Assembly: GCF_000834055.1 (NCBI RefSeq)
Contig: NZ_JXSQ01000011.1
Location: forward strand, 1 to 64,000
Reading direction: 5' to 3'
DNA: 64,000 nt
Source: Leucobacter komagatae
GTDB taxonomy: Bacteria > Actinomycetota > Actinomycetes > Actinomycetales > Microbacteriaceae
Numbering within the stretch: the first letter of the stretch is position 1; each line of letters opens with the position of its first letter. Below are positions 35,893-44,875 of this stretch, piece after piece. A program made the translations under genes and the position numbers. The notes below the pieces were generated by a model. It worked only from the letters and a program-made list of their open reading frames with translations. It did not search any database and was not told the origin of the DNA.

Positions 35893-36974
35893 TCGCGATG
35901 CTCATCGCAGCAGGATTCTCGCTGCTCTACTCGCTGCTGTTGACGCCGCTGTTTGTGCGCGGCTTCAACAGCTTGCGCTGGGGGCAGCCGATCCGTGTTG
36001 ACGGCCCGAAAGAGCACGAGGTTAAGCGGGGAACGCCGACCATGGGCGGCCTCATCTTTATCTCAGGCTCCGTGCTCGCGTACTTCGTTGGCAAACTCGT
36101 CATGGGGGAGACGCCGACACCGTCAGCGCTGCTCGTGATCCTCATGGCCGTCGGTGCTGGCACGGTCGGGTTCATCGACGATCTCATGAAGACCCGCATG
36201 CAGAACTCCGCCGGCCTCGGGGGCTGGGCGAAGATCGTTGGCCAGGTGGTCATCGCCATCTCGTTCGCGCTCCTCGGCCTGCAGTTCGCCAACGAGGCTG
36301 GGCTCACGCCGGTCTCCACCCACGTCTCGATCTTCCGCGACCTGCCGTTCGACTTCATGAGTCTCGGCATCATCGCCGGCACAATTCTCGTCATCCTGTG
36401 GGTCATGGTCATCGTGACCGCCACGACGAATGCGGTCAACGTTACAGACGGCCTCGACGGCCTCGCCGCGGGGGCATCCATTTTCGCGTTCGGCTCCTAC
36501 CTCATCATCGGCTTCTGGCAGTCGGCGCAGAACTGCGCGACGACCGCTGGCGAGGCCGGTTGCTACGAAGTGCGCGACCCGATGGACCTCGCGGTCATCG
36601 CCGCGGCCTTCCTCGGCGGCGTCGCAGGCTTCCTCTGGTGGAACACGAACCCGGCTCAGATCTTTATGGGTGATACCGGCTCAATGGGCATTGGCGGCGC
36701 GATCGCCGCGCTCGCTATCCTCACCCGCACCGAGGTACTGCTCGTACTCATCGGCGGACTCTTCATCATCGAGACCGGCTCCGTGATCCTTCAGCGCATC
36801 TACTTCAAGGTGACGAAGGGCAAGCGAATCTTCCTCATGAGCCCGATTCACCACCACTTCGAGCTCAAGGGCTGGGCTGAAGTGACGATCGTCGTGCGGT
36901 TCTGGATTATCGCCGGGATCTTCGCGATCGTTGGCATCGGTGCGTTCTACGCCGAGTGGGTGTTGAGCCAGTGA
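35889..36974 (+). CDS. mraY: Phospho-MurNAc-pentapeptide transferase
   Basis: Makes lipid I by moving phospho-MurNAc-pentapeptide to undecaprenyl phosphate at the membrane. The 361 residues form about 10 helices with the motifs KRGTPTMGGLIF, the Asp pair in GFIDDLMK, NVTDGLDGLAAG, FMGDTGSMGIGG and IHHHFELKGW. It overlaps murF and murD by 4 nt each. Confidence 0.97.
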   Translation: MIAMLIAAGFSLLYSLLLTPLFVRGFNSLRWGQPIRVDGPKEHEVKRGTPTMGGLIFISGSVLAYFVGKLVMGETPTPSALLVILMAVGAGTVGFIDDLMKTRMQNSAGLGGWAKIVGQVVIAISFALLGLQFANEAGLTPVSTHVSIFRDLPFDFMSLGIIAGTILVILWVMVIVTATTNAVNVTDGLDGLAAGASIFAFGSYLIIGFWQSAQNCATTAGEAGCYEVRDPMDLAVIAAAFLGGVAGFLWWNTNPAQIFMGDTGSMGIGGAIAALAILTRTEVLLVLIGGLFIIETGSVILQRIYFKVTKGKRIFLMSPIHHHFELKGWAEVTIVVRFWIIAGIFAIVGIGAFYAEWVLSQ

Positions 36975-38452
36975 GCGCCGTTCAGGAGCGGCTCGACGCC
37001 CTCACGAGCTGGCACCACGACTGGTCGGGCCTGCGAGTTGCCGTGCTCGGGCTCGGCGCGACCGGCTTCTCCGTCGCCGACACGCTCGTTGAGCTTGGCT
37101 CGCGTGTGCGCGTCGTCTACGGCGCACAGGACGCCGATCGCGAGCGGCTACTCGACGTGATCGGGGCTGAGCGCGCCCTCGCGGCATCCGACGAGGAGCA
37201 GCTCGCTGAGCTTGCTGCGTTCGACCCGGAACTCATCGTGATCTCGCCTGGGTACCCGGCGCACCACCCCGTGAACGCGTGGGCTACGGAGCGCGGAACT
37301 GCGATCTGGGGCGACATCGAGCTCGGGTGGCGCTTGCGCGACAAGACCGACAGCATCGCGGACTGGATCTGCATCACCGGGACCAACGGCAAAACGACGA
37401 CGACGCAGCTCACCGCGCACATGCTCGTTGCGGGTGGCCTCAGGGCCGTACCCGTTGGGAACATCGGCACCCCACTCCTCGATGCGCTGCGCGACCCCGT
37501 CGGCTATGACGCGATCGTTGTCGAACTCTCAAGCTTTCAACTCGAGCGCGTGCAGACCGTGTCCCCATACGCGAGCGTCTGCCTGAACCTCGCAGACGAT
37601 CACCTGGACTGGCACGGCGGCGCGGACGGCTACCGCGATGCCAAGGCAAAGGTCTACGAGAACACGCAGGTCGCCTGCGTCTACAACCGCGGTGACCTGG
37701 CGACTGAGCGCATGGTCGAGGAAGCGGATGTCGTTGAGGGTGCCCGCGCCATCAGCTTCGGTCTCGACTCGCCGCCGCCGAGCGGCTTCGGCGTCATCGA
37801 CGGCATCCTCGTTGACCGTGGCTTCCACGCAGATCGGCGTGACGAAGCCTTCGAGCTCGTCACCGTGGAGGAACTCGAGTCGCGCGGGATCGGCCAACCG
37901 CACATGGGGTTGAACATTCTTGCCGCGGCAGCGCTTGCTCGCTCCCGCGGGGTTGCCCCGGCGGAGATTGCCAGCGCGGTGCTCAGCTTCACCCCCGATC
38001 CGCACCGCGCGCAGCAGCTTGGCGAGTGGGCTGGAGCGCGGTGGGTTGACGATTCGAAGGCGACCAACGTGCACGCCGCTGACGCATCGCTCCGAGCGAT
38101 GTCCGGCGTGGTGTGGGTGCTTGGCGGTCTGCTCAAGGGCGTCGACATTGCGCCGCTCGTCGCGCAGCACGCGGCGCGATTGCGTGGCGCCGTCGTTATC
38201 GGTGCCGATCGCACCGAGGTACTCCGGATTCTCGCGGACAACGCCCCGGGCGTGCCGGTGAGCGAGGTGCTCGCGGAGCGCGGCCTCGACGTGATGCGTG
38301 AGGCAGTGAACGCTGCCGCAACGCTCGCGCAGCCGGGCGATACCGTGCTGCTCTCCCCGGCAGCAGCATCGATGGACCAGTTTGACGACTACGCGGCGCG
38401 TGGGCGCGCGTTCCAGGACGCGTTCCGCGAGCTCTCTGCTGGCAAGGAGTAA
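36971..38452 (+). CDS. murD: UDP-MurNAc-L-alanine--D-glutamate ligase
   Basis: Adds D-Glu to UDP-MurNAc-L-Ala (or its Gly/Ser variant). The 493-residue protein has an N-terminal Rossmann-like part (VAVLGLGATGFSVADTL), ITGTNGKTTTTQLTAHML, NLADDHLDWHGG and WVDDSKATNVHA. GTG 36971 is preferred over 36956 since it overlaps the mraY stop as GTGA, the pattern used throughout this cluster. Confidence 0.96.
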   Translation: MSAVQERLDALTSWHHDWSGLRVAVLGLGATGFSVADTLVELGSRVRVVYGAQDADRERLLDVIGAERALAASDEEQLAELAAFDPELIVISPGYPAHHPVNAWATERGTAIWGDIELGWRLRDKTDSIADWICITGTNGKTTTTQLTAHMLVAGGLRAVPVGNIGTPLLDALRDPVGYDAIVVELSSFQLERVQTVSPYASVCLNLADDHLDWHGGADGYRDAKAKVYENTQVACVYNRGDLATERMVEEADVVEGARAISFGLDSPPPSGFGVIDGILVDRGFHADRRDEAFELVTVEELESRGIGQPHMGLNILAAAALARSRGVAPAEIASAVLSFTPDPHRAQQLGEWAGARWVDDSKATNVHAADASLRAMSGVVWVLGGLLKGVDIAPLVAQHAARLRGAVVIGADRTEVLRILADNAPGVPVSEVLAERGLDVMREAVNAAATLAQPGDTVLLSPAAASMDQFDDYAARGRAFQDAFRELSAGKE

Positions 38453-38456
38453 CCCG

Positions 38457-39683
38457 ATGGCCGGGCGAGCAGGGGGGCAGGGCGCGGGCGGCGGAACATC
38501 GCGGCCCCCCGTCTCAGGTACCCGGATATCGCTCGGCGCCAGTGTGAAGTCCGGCAACGACCGCACGGTGGCGTTGCTCTGGGGGATCACCCTGTTTCTC
38601 ACGGGGCTCGGCCTCATCATGGTGCTCTCGGCTTCGTCCATCACCTCCTACACGCAGGACAACGGGTTCCTCGGGGTGTTCTGGCGGCAGATGCTCTTCG
38701 CGGCGCTCGGTCTGCCCCTCATGGCGTTCGCCGCGACCCGCAAGCTCGACTTCTGGAAGCGTTGGGCGTGGTGGTTCTTCGGCGTTGCGCTCTTCCTGCA
38801 AGCCCTCGTGTTTACGCCGCTCGGCCTCGCCGTCGGCGGCAACCGCAACTGGATCCTCGTCGGCGGCATTCAGGCGCAGCCATCGGAGGCGCTGAAGCTT
38901 GCGCTCGTCGTGTGGATCGGCGCGGTGCTCCTCAAAAAGGAGAAACTGCTCGGTCAGGTCTCTCACGAACTCATTCCGATTGTCATTCCAGGTGCGCTGT
39001 TGGCGCTCGGTCTCGTGCTCGCGGGGCACGACCTCGGAACCGTGATCATCATGGCCGCGCTCGTCATCGGCGCAATGTTCTTCGGCGGGGTGAGCTGGAA
39101 GTCGCTCGGGCTCATCATCGTCAGCGGACTGCTCGCTGTGGTGTTCTTCGTCGTCACAAGCGAGAACCGTATGGACAGGCTGTTCGAGCACTCAGCTGGC
39201 GGGTCTGACTATTCGAACCTCGGGTGGCAGCCCCAGCACGGGCTGTGGGCGCTGGCAAACGGGGGAGTGTTCGGCGTCGGCCTCGGCGGGTCCAAAGCGA
39301 AGTGGAACTGGCTGCCGGCGGCCGACAACGACTACATTTTCGCGATCATCGGCGAGGAGCTTGGGTTCGTTGGTGCGATGCTCGTGATCGCACTGTTCAT
39401 CGGGCTTGCTGTGCTCATGCTCCGCGTCATTTCCCGTGCTCGCGACCGGTTTGGGCGCGCGGTTGTCGGCGGTGCACTCGTGTGGATCGTTGGTCAGGCA
39501 TTCGTGAACATCGGCGTTGTCATCCGGTTGTTCCCGGTACTTGGCGTGCCGCTCCCGCTCATCAGTTACGGCGGAACAGCGCTTGTTTCGTGTCTGGTCA
39601 CGATGGGCGTCGTGATATCGGTTGCGCGCGACGCGAAGGCGCACCAGGAGGAACTCGCGAGCTCCGCATCCGTGGCACGATAG
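38457..39683 (+). CDS. ftsW: Septal peptidoglycan polymerase FtsW
   Basis: SEDS-family glycosyltransferase that polymerises lipid II at the septum with FtsI. The 408 residues start with a Gly-rich cytoplasmic tail, then 10 helices. SEDS features are LGLAVGGNRNWI, QPSEALKLALV, the Asp in LAGHDLGT, FAIIGEELGFVG and LISYGGTALVS. ATG 38457 follows AAGGAG. It lies between murD and murG; 5 nt separate it from murG. Confidence 0.96.
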   Translation: MAGRAGGQGAGGGTSRPPVSGTRISLGASVKSGNDRTVALLWGITLFLTGLGLIMVLSASSITSYTQDNGFLGVFWRQMLFAALGLPLMAFAATRKLDFWKRWAWWFFGVALFLQALVFTPLGLAVGGNRNWILVGGIQAQPSEALKLALVVWIGAVLLKKEKLLGQVSHELIPIVIPGALLALGLVLAGHDLGTVIIMAALVIGAMFFGGVSWKSLGLIIVSGLLAVVFFVVTSENRMDRLFEHSAGGSDYSNLGWQPQHGLWALANGGVFGVGLGGSKAKWNWLPAADNDYIFAIIGEELGFVGAMLVIALFIGLAVLMLRVISRARDRFGRAVVGGALVWIVGQAFVNIGVVIRLFPVLGVPLPLISYGGTALVSCLVTMGVVISVARDAKAHQEELASSASVAR

Positions 39684-39688
39684 AGGGT

Positions 39689-40765
39689 ATGACGACCTAT
39701 CTCCTCGCTGGTGGCGGCACTGCTGGCCATGTGAACCCGCTGCTCGCCCTCGCCGACCGGATCAGGGCGCGGGAAGAGGACGCCGAGATCGTCGTGCTTG
39801 GCACGAAGGAGGGCCTCGAGGCCCGCCTCGTCCCCGAGCGCGGATACGAGCTGTCGACCATCGAGCGTGTCCCGTTCCCGCGCCGCCCGAACGCGTACGC
39901 GCTGCGGTTCCCCGCGAAGTACTTCGGCGCGATCCGCGACGTCCGCAAGCTCATCAGGGACCGTGGCGTCGACGTCGTCGTCGGTTTCGGTGGGTATGCC
40001 TCTGCGCCGGCGTACCGCGCGGCGGCGAAGGAGGGCGTGCCAGCCGTGATCCACGAGGCAAACGCGAAGCCTGGCATGGCGAACAAGCTGGGCGCCCGCT
40101 CGACCGCGTTCGTTGGGGTGACCTTCGCAGGCACGCCCATCGCGAACGCACGCGTGACGGGGATGCCGCTGCGCCCAGAGATCGAGACGCTCGACCTCGC
40201 TGCCCTCCGCGGTGAGGCGCGCGCGCACTTCGGGTTCGACGCGGATCGCCCGACGCTGCTCGTCACGGGCGGATCGCTCGGCGCGCGCGCGATCAACCGT
40301 GGCGTTTCGGGCTCCGCGCAGGCGATCGTCGATGCCGGTGTGCAGGTGCTGCACGTGTGGGGCGGACTCACCGAGATCGAGGATCCCGGTGTGCCTGGCT
40401 ACACAGTTATCGAGTACTGCGACCGGATGGACCTCGCGTTCGCCGCGTGCGACCTTGCGATTTCGCGCGCGGGATCGACGACAGTGAGCGAACTGTCAGG
40501 CCTCGGTGTGCCAGCCGTGTTCGTACCGTTGAGTCACGGAAACGGCGAGCAGCGAGCGAACGCCGCCGGCGTCGTCTCAGCTGGCGGTGCGCTGATGGTG
40601 GACGACTCTGAACTCACTCCCGAGTGGGTCACAGCGACGCTCTTGCCGCTGCTCGGCGACCGGGCGCGGCTGGCCGACATGGCCGAGCGCGCGCGCGGAG
40701 CCGGTTCACTCGACGGTACTGCCCGACTGTACGACCTCGTGCGCGAAGCACATGGAGACCGCTAG
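39689..40765 (+). CDS. murG: Lipid II synthase (GlcNAc transferase)
   Basis: Adds GlcNAc to lipid I on the inner face of the membrane. The 358-residue GT28 protein has LLAGGGTAGHVNPLLALA, VVGFGGYASAPAY, VIHEANAKPGMANKL, LLVTGGSLGARAIN and a C-terminal donor site with SRAGSTTVSELSGLG and HGNGEQRANA. ATG 39689 is chosen because the longer frame to 39224 reads through ftsW. The next ORF begins 14 nt before its stop. Confidence 0.96.
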   Translation: MTTYLLAGGGTAGHVNPLLALADRIRAREEDAEIVVLGTKEGLEARLVPERGYELSTIERVPFPRRPNAYALRFPAKYFGAIRDVRKLIRDRGVDVVVGFGGYASAPAYRAAAKEGVPAVIHEANAKPGMANKLGARSTAFVGVTFAGTPIANARVTGMPLRPEIETLDLAALRGEARAHFGFDADRPTLLVTGGSLGARAINRGVSGSAQAIVDAGVQVLHVWGGLTEIEDPGVPGYTVIEYCDRMDLAFAACDLAISRAGSTTVSELSGLGVPAVFVPLSHGNGEQRANAAGVVSAGGALMVDDSELTPEWVTATLLPLLGDRARLADMAERARGAGSLDGTARLYDLVREAHGDR

Positions 40766-41993
40766 CCGCGCGCCCATTGCGGCGCGATCGTGGGCAATGC
40801 TCGCGGTGATGGTGTTTGGCCAGGCCGCGACCACAGTCGTTACGGTCACCCCGGCCTTCCTCATCCCGTACCTCCACGCCGAACAGGGCATGAGTCTCGC
40901 CCGTGCTGGCGTGCTTGCCGGAGCACCAAGCCTCGGCCTGGTGCTCACACTGATCGCGTGGGGTGCCCTCACGGACCGCTTCGGTGAGCGGCGGGTGCTG
41001 CTCTCCGGGCTGACACTCACGGTGCTTGCCGTCATCGGCTCACTGCTCGCGCAGGGCTTCGTCTGGCTCGGGCTGGCGCTCGTCGCGAGCGGAGCGATGT
41101 CGGCGTGCATCAATAACGCGAGCGGCCGCCTGATATCCGGGTGGTTCCCCGCCGATCGGCGCGGGCTCGCGATGGGCATTCGGCAGACGTGCCAGCCGGT
41201 CGGCACCGCCGTAGCCGCGCTCGCCGTGCCGGCGCTCGCGAACGAGTTTGGGATCCACGGAGCGCTCGCATTCGGGGGCGTGCTCACCCTCATCAGCGTC
41301 ATCGCGTGCGCATTCGTCGTGATTGACCCGCAGATCACCGCGAAGCAGCTCGCAGCGGTCTCGAGTAACCCGTACCGGGAGTCCGGCACGCTCGCCCGCA
41401 TTCACGCGGTCTCCGTGCTGCTCGTGATCCCGCAGTTCGTGCTCTCATCGTTCGGGCTCGTCTGGTTCGTCATCGGCTTCGGGTGGAGCGAGCTCGCGGC
41501 GGGAACACTCGTCGCAGCCGCACAGCTCCTCGGCGCAGGCGGGCGCATCGCTGCCGGAATCTGGAGTGACGCAGCCGGGTCGAGGCTGCGCCCCATCAGG
41601 CTCATCGCCGTCGCCTGCGCTGCGCTACTGCTCATCTCTGCCGCTTTCGGGGCCGCAGACTGGGCCATCCCAGCCGCGATCGCCTATGTGCTCGTGAGCT
41701 GTGTGAGCGTCGCAGACAACGGACTCGCGTTCACCGCGGTTGCTGAGATCGCAGGCCCGCGCTGGTCTGGCAGGGCACTCGGCACGCAAAACACCGGCCA
41801 GTTCCTCGCCTCCGGGCTGCTGCCACCGCTCATTGGCGCAATGATTGCCGCCGTTGGCGTGCCCGTGACACTGGCGCTCGTCGCCGTCGCTCCGCTCCTC
41901 GCAGCACCCATCGTGCCGAGCGAACGCGACGCACACGCGACCGCGAACCGCACCGCGCGCACGCGGCGTGACGGTGGCGCACCCCGCAGCTGA
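40752..41993 (+). CDS. MFS transporter inserted in the dcw cluster
   Basis: A 413-residue, 12-helix major facilitator protein. The A-motif region GALTDRFGERRVLLSG follows helix 2 (about residues 76-91), and a second copy-like loop (GIWSDAAGSRLRPIRL) lies in the C-terminal half. It starts at ATG 40752 inside the murG end, so it is translated from the dcw message. MurG is normally followed directly by murC in this lineage. The substrate is unknown; a wall precursor, a wall amino acid or a drug are all possible. Its tail is Arg/Ala-rich and followed by a GC hairpin. Confidence 0.82.
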   Translation: METASRAPIAARSWAMLAVMVFGQAATTVVTVTPAFLIPYLHAEQGMSLARAGVLAGAPSLGLVLTLIAWGALTDRFGERRVLLSGLTLTVLAVIGSLLAQGFVWLGLALVASGAMSACINNASGRLISGWFPADRRGLAMGIRQTCQPVGTAVAALAVPALANEFGIHGALAFGGVLTLISVIACAFVVIDPQITAKQLAAVSSNPYRESGTLARIHAVSVLLVIPQFVLSSFGLVWFVIGFGWSELAAGTLVAAAQLLGAGGRIAAGIWSDAAGSRLRPIRLIAVACAALLLISAAFGAADWAIPAAIAYVLVSCVSVADNGLAFTAVAEIAGPRWSGRALGTQNTGQFLASGLLPPLIGAMIAAVGVPVTLALVAVAPLLAAPIVPSERDAHATANRTARTRRDGGAPRS

Positions 41994-42009
41994 GCCGGGT
42001 CTGCACCCC

Positions 42010-42026
42010 GCCCCGCCGCGCGGGGC
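42010..42026 (+). terminator. Short GC hairpin before murC
   Basis: GCCCCGC-CGC-GCGGGGC, a 7-bp perfect stem, lies in the 142-base gap between the MFS gene and murC. There is no T-run, so it may attenuate rather than stop transcription. A possible -10 element, TACGCT, lies near 42052. Confidence 0.35.
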
Positions 42027-42135
42027 GACCTGCTTCACGGCGTGCGCGCGGTACGCTACATGTGGCCCAAACGTACGGTTCGGCGAGGCCCGGCCGTGCG
42101 GCTGCGCCACCCCGACGCGCTGAGGAGGCACCCAG

Positions 42136-43551
42136 ATGATCTACCCCGATCTCGAACTTGAGATTCCCGCGAACCTTGGGCGCGTGCACTTCGTTGGCAT
42201 CGGCGGGGCTGGCATGAGCGCGATCGCGAGCATGATGCACGCGGCAGGCGTTACGGTCACCGGATCTGATCGCGGCGCGAACTACAGCACCCAGGCACTC
42301 GAGCAGGCCGGCGTGCGGGTCGCAATTGGTCACGCTGCGGAGAACGTTGGCGACGCGGACACGCTCGTCGTGACGGGCGCGCTCTCCCCAGACAACCCCG
42401 AATACCTCAGGGCCGTCGAGCGCGGTATCCCCGTGCTGCACCGCTCGCAGGCGCTCGCGTGGCTTGCTCGGTCGAAGCGGCTCGTCGCGGTCGCCGGAGC
42501 ACACGGCAAGACGACGTCGACAGGCATGCTCGCGACGGCGCTGCGCGGCCTCGGACAAGACCCCTCGTTTGTGAACGGCAGCGTCATTGCCGGCATCGGT
42601 GCGGCGTCTGCAGCCGGTTCCGACGACCTGTTCGTGATCGAGGCAGACGAGAGCGACAAGTCGTTTCTGATCTACGACACGCAGGTCGCGCTCATCACCA
42701 ACGTCGACCCTGAACACCTCGACTTCTTCGGGTCACGCGACAACTTCATGGCGGCCTTTGAGGAGTTCGCGCGCGGGGCGAGCGAACTGCTCGTAACCTC
42801 GGCCGATGACCCAGGCGCGCTCGAAGTGCTTGCGCGCCTGCGCGGCGACGGCGGGGTGCACGCGCCGGTCCGTACCTTCGGGTTCGATGCCGACGCCGAC
42901 GTGCGCATCGTGTCGGTCGATACTGCGGGGCACGCGATCCTCGAACTCGAGATCGCGGGGGAGCGCTTTGCCGAGCAGCTCGGCGTATTCGGGCGCTACA
43001 ACGCTGTGAACGCCGCCGGGGTCGTCGCGGTCCTCACCGGGCTTGGCTTCGACGCGGCCGACTCGCTCCGGGCGGTCGCTGCGTTCACCGGAACTCATCG
43101 CCGCTTTGAACCGCACGGCGAACCCGGCGGGGTTCGACTCTTCGACGATTACGCGCACCACCCGACCGAGGTGGCAGCGCTCCTCGAGTCAGCGCGCTCC
43201 GTTGCCGGAGCAGGGAAGCTCATTGTCGTGCACCAGCCCCACCTGTACAGCCGCACCAGGCTGTTTCACCGGGAGTTCGCTGCGGCGTTTGCGGCGGCCG
43301 ATCACACCATCGTGCTTGAGATTGACGGGGTGCGCGAGGCGCCTGACCCGACGACCACGGGGGAGATGGTGACCGCGGCGTTCGCCGACCCGAGCCGGGC
43401 GAGCTACATCGACAGCTGGGATCGCGCGACGCAGGCCGTTGTGGAGCTTACCGGCCCCGGGGACCTCGTGCTCGTCGTCGGAGCTGGCACCGTTTACAAG
43501 ATCGTCCCTCAGCTCGCCGAGGCGCTCGGCGGGGCATTCGGAGCGGCGTGA
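42136..43551 (+). CDS. murC: UDP-MurNAc--L-alanine ligase
   Basis: Adds the first amino acid to UDP-MurNAc; in B-type walls this can be Gly or Ser. The 471-residue protein has HFVGIGGAGMSAIASMMH (about 18-35), GAHGKTTSTGMLATAL, TNVDPEHLDFFGS and LFDDYAHHPTEV. GAGGAGG precedes the ATG. The stop overlaps the GTG that opens the ftsQ tail. Confidence 0.96.
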   Translation: MIYPDLELEIPANLGRVHFVGIGGAGMSAIASMMHAAGVTVTGSDRGANYSTQALEQAGVRVAIGHAAENVGDADTLVVTGALSPDNPEYLRAVERGIPVLHRSQALAWLARSKRLVAVAGAHGKTTSTGMLATALRGLGQDPSFVNGSVIAGIGAASAAGSDDLFVIEADESDKSFLIYDTQVALITNVDPEHLDFFGSRDNFMAAFEEFARGASELLVTSADDPGALEVLARLRGDGGVHAPVRTFGFDADADVRIVSVDTAGHAILELEIAGERFAEQLGVFGRYNAVNAAGVVAVLTGLGFDAADSLRAVAAFTGTHRRFEPHGEPGGVRLFDDYAHHPTEVAALLESARSVAGAGKLIVVHQPHLYSRTRLFHREFAAAFAAADHTIVLEIDGVREAPDPTTTGEMVTAAFADPSRASYIDSWDRATQAVVELTGPGDLVLVVGAGTVYKIVPQLAEALGGAFGAA

Positions 43552-43892
43552 AGCGGCCAGGGGGCTTCGACTCGGGGGCTGACCAGGAAGCCGATCCCGA
43601 GTCCACTGGCGCGCCAAAACGGCAGGGGAGGGTGCAGCGGCCCGCTCCGGCTCCGGAAGCACCGCCACACACGACCGAGCCAGAGCAGCCGGTCGACGCC
43701 GCTCAGGAGGACGAGCGTCCACCCGCACCAGCGCGGCGCGGAGTCCTCGACCGGCTGAGCCAATCCAGGGGCAGCGCGGGCGCTCGCGGGTCTGAGAACG
43801 TGCCAGCAGATGGCCACACCACGCAGGCTCAGAGCCCAGACCCTGTTGCCTCGCGCCGCGGCGTCTCCCGGCCCCGTCTCGACGCAGGATGA
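43548..43892 (+). other. Displaced reading frame for the FtsQ N-terminal tail
   Basis: A GTG at 43548 overlaps the murC stop (GTGA), exactly where ftsQ should start. The 114 codons encode a Pro/Arg/Glu-rich tail typical of actinobacterial FtsQ and then hit TGA at 43890. The rest of FtsQ lies one frame over (+1). That second frame is closed upstream by a TGA at 43756. A single surplus base between 43759 and 43889 would explain both frames; the GGCCCC or CTCCC runs at about 43866-43875 are candidates. Confidence 0.55.
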
Positions 43893-44742
43893 CCTCGCCG
43901 AGACGCAAGAGCTCGCCGCAGCCGGCCGCGGCGGCATGCTCCGGTTGCAGCGCGAGGCGAGAGAAGTCGACCCTGTGCGGGCAGCGCAGAAGCGCCTCAG
44001 GGCAGCAGAGCGGCAGAATAAGCGGCGATTGAAGCGCGAGACACGCCGCTTTACCGCTTCGTCGCGCCGCCGCCGTCGCCACACGCTGATCGTGCTGGGA
44101 ACCGTTGCAGGCTTGGTGCTCTTCGTGCTGGTCGGGACGTTGACACCAGTGATGGCGGTCCGTGAGGTGCGGGTCGAGGGCGCAACAAGCGTCAACGCTG
44201 AGGAGATCGAGAAGGCACTCGCCGAATTCAGTGGCGTGCCGCTCGCGTTGGTCGATGAAAACGACGTACTCAGGTCGCTCGAGGCATTCCCGCTGATCCA
44301 ACGTCTCGCCGTCGAGCGGGTGCCACCGAGCACCCTCGTCGTGCGGATTCAGGAGCGGATTCCGGTCATCGCGCTCGAGGCGGGTGACTCGGTGAAGCTC
44401 TACGACGCCGCAGGCGTGCTCGTCGGAGACGTTGCCGAGCGGCCTGAGGGTGTGCCACTTGGCGGCGAGGGGATGCGAACGACGTCGTCCAAGGGCTTTC
44501 TCGCCGCGTCGCAGGTGGTCCGCGACATGCCAGGGAGCCTGCGCGCGCAGCTGGTCTCTGTGAGCGCAACGAGCGGCCAAGACGTGACCTTTACGCTGGC
44601 GAACGGTGTGGAGGTGTTCTGGGGCAACCCGGAGGAGACGAAGCGGAAGTCGCTCGTGCTCGAGACGATGCTCGCCTCGCTCGAGGGTCGTGAGGTGAGT
44701 CACATCGACGTCTCGTCGACCGAGTCGCCTATCTTCAAGTAG
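43810..44742 (+). CDS. ftsQ: Cell division protein FtsQ (N-terminal tail in another frame)
   Basis: A bitopic protein that scaffolds the FtsQ-L-B complex at the septum. This frame gives 310 residues. A basic segment precedes one helix (TLIVLGTVAGLVLFVLVGTL, about 94-113), then a POTRA domain starting VREVRVEGATSVNAEEIEKAL, then the FtsQ beta domain. The first ATG in this frame, 43810, has no good ribosome site, and codons just after it look unnatural. The proper N-terminus is probably the 43548 frame. The gene is essential in relatives, so a sequence error or tolerated truncation is more likely than a dead gene. Confidence 0.85.
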   Translation: MATPRRLRAQTLLPRAAASPGPVSTQDDLAETQELAAAGRGGMLRLQREAREVDPVRAAQKRLRAAERQNKRRLKRETRRFTASSRRRRRHTLIVLGTVAGLVLFVLVGTLTPVMAVREVRVEGATSVNAEEIEKALAEFSGVPLALVDENDVLRSLEAFPLIQRLAVERVPPSTLVVRIQERIPVIALEAGDSVKLYDAAGVLVGDVAERPEGVPLGGEGMRTTSSKGFLAASQVVRDMPGSLRAQLVSVSATSGQDVTFTLANGVEVFWGNPEETKRKSLVLETMLASLEGREVSHIDVSSTESPIFK

Positions 44743-44815
44743 CTTCGCGGCGTGTCGGCGGCGCCTGGCGGGCTGTGCCCCATACCGTTATGACGAAAGC
44801 GTATACGGCGATACT

Positions 44816-44858
44816 AACTTTGAAGTTCAACTAGAACTTTAATGTTGCTAGTACTTTA
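44816..44858 (+). promoter_or_regulatory. ftsZ upstream element with FtsR/ResR-type box
   Basis: The region contains several overlapping symmetries: AACTT-TG-AAGTT (44816-44827), AAGTTC-AACTA-GAACTT (44823-44839, perfect), and a tandem pair CTAGAACTTTA / CTAGTACTTTA (44831-44841 and 44848-44858). Bases 44826-44842 match the site in front of the second MerR gene (14568-14584) at 16 of 17. It ends 18 bases before the ftsZ start, so it overlaps or flanks the core promoter. Confidence 0.6.
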
Positions 44859-44875
44859 GAGTTTGAGGGGACCAG

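Noticed and set aside
41994-42135. Mobile element border next to the MFS gene in the dcw cluster
   Set aside because: I found no terminal inverted repeats, target duplication or transposase fragment, and base composition matches the surroundings.
43880-43895. prfB-like programmed +1 frameshift in ftsQ
   Set aside because: The stop context TGAC fits, but there is no upstream Shine-Dalgarno-like element and the codon before the stop cannot slip in a sensible way. A sequence error is simpler.
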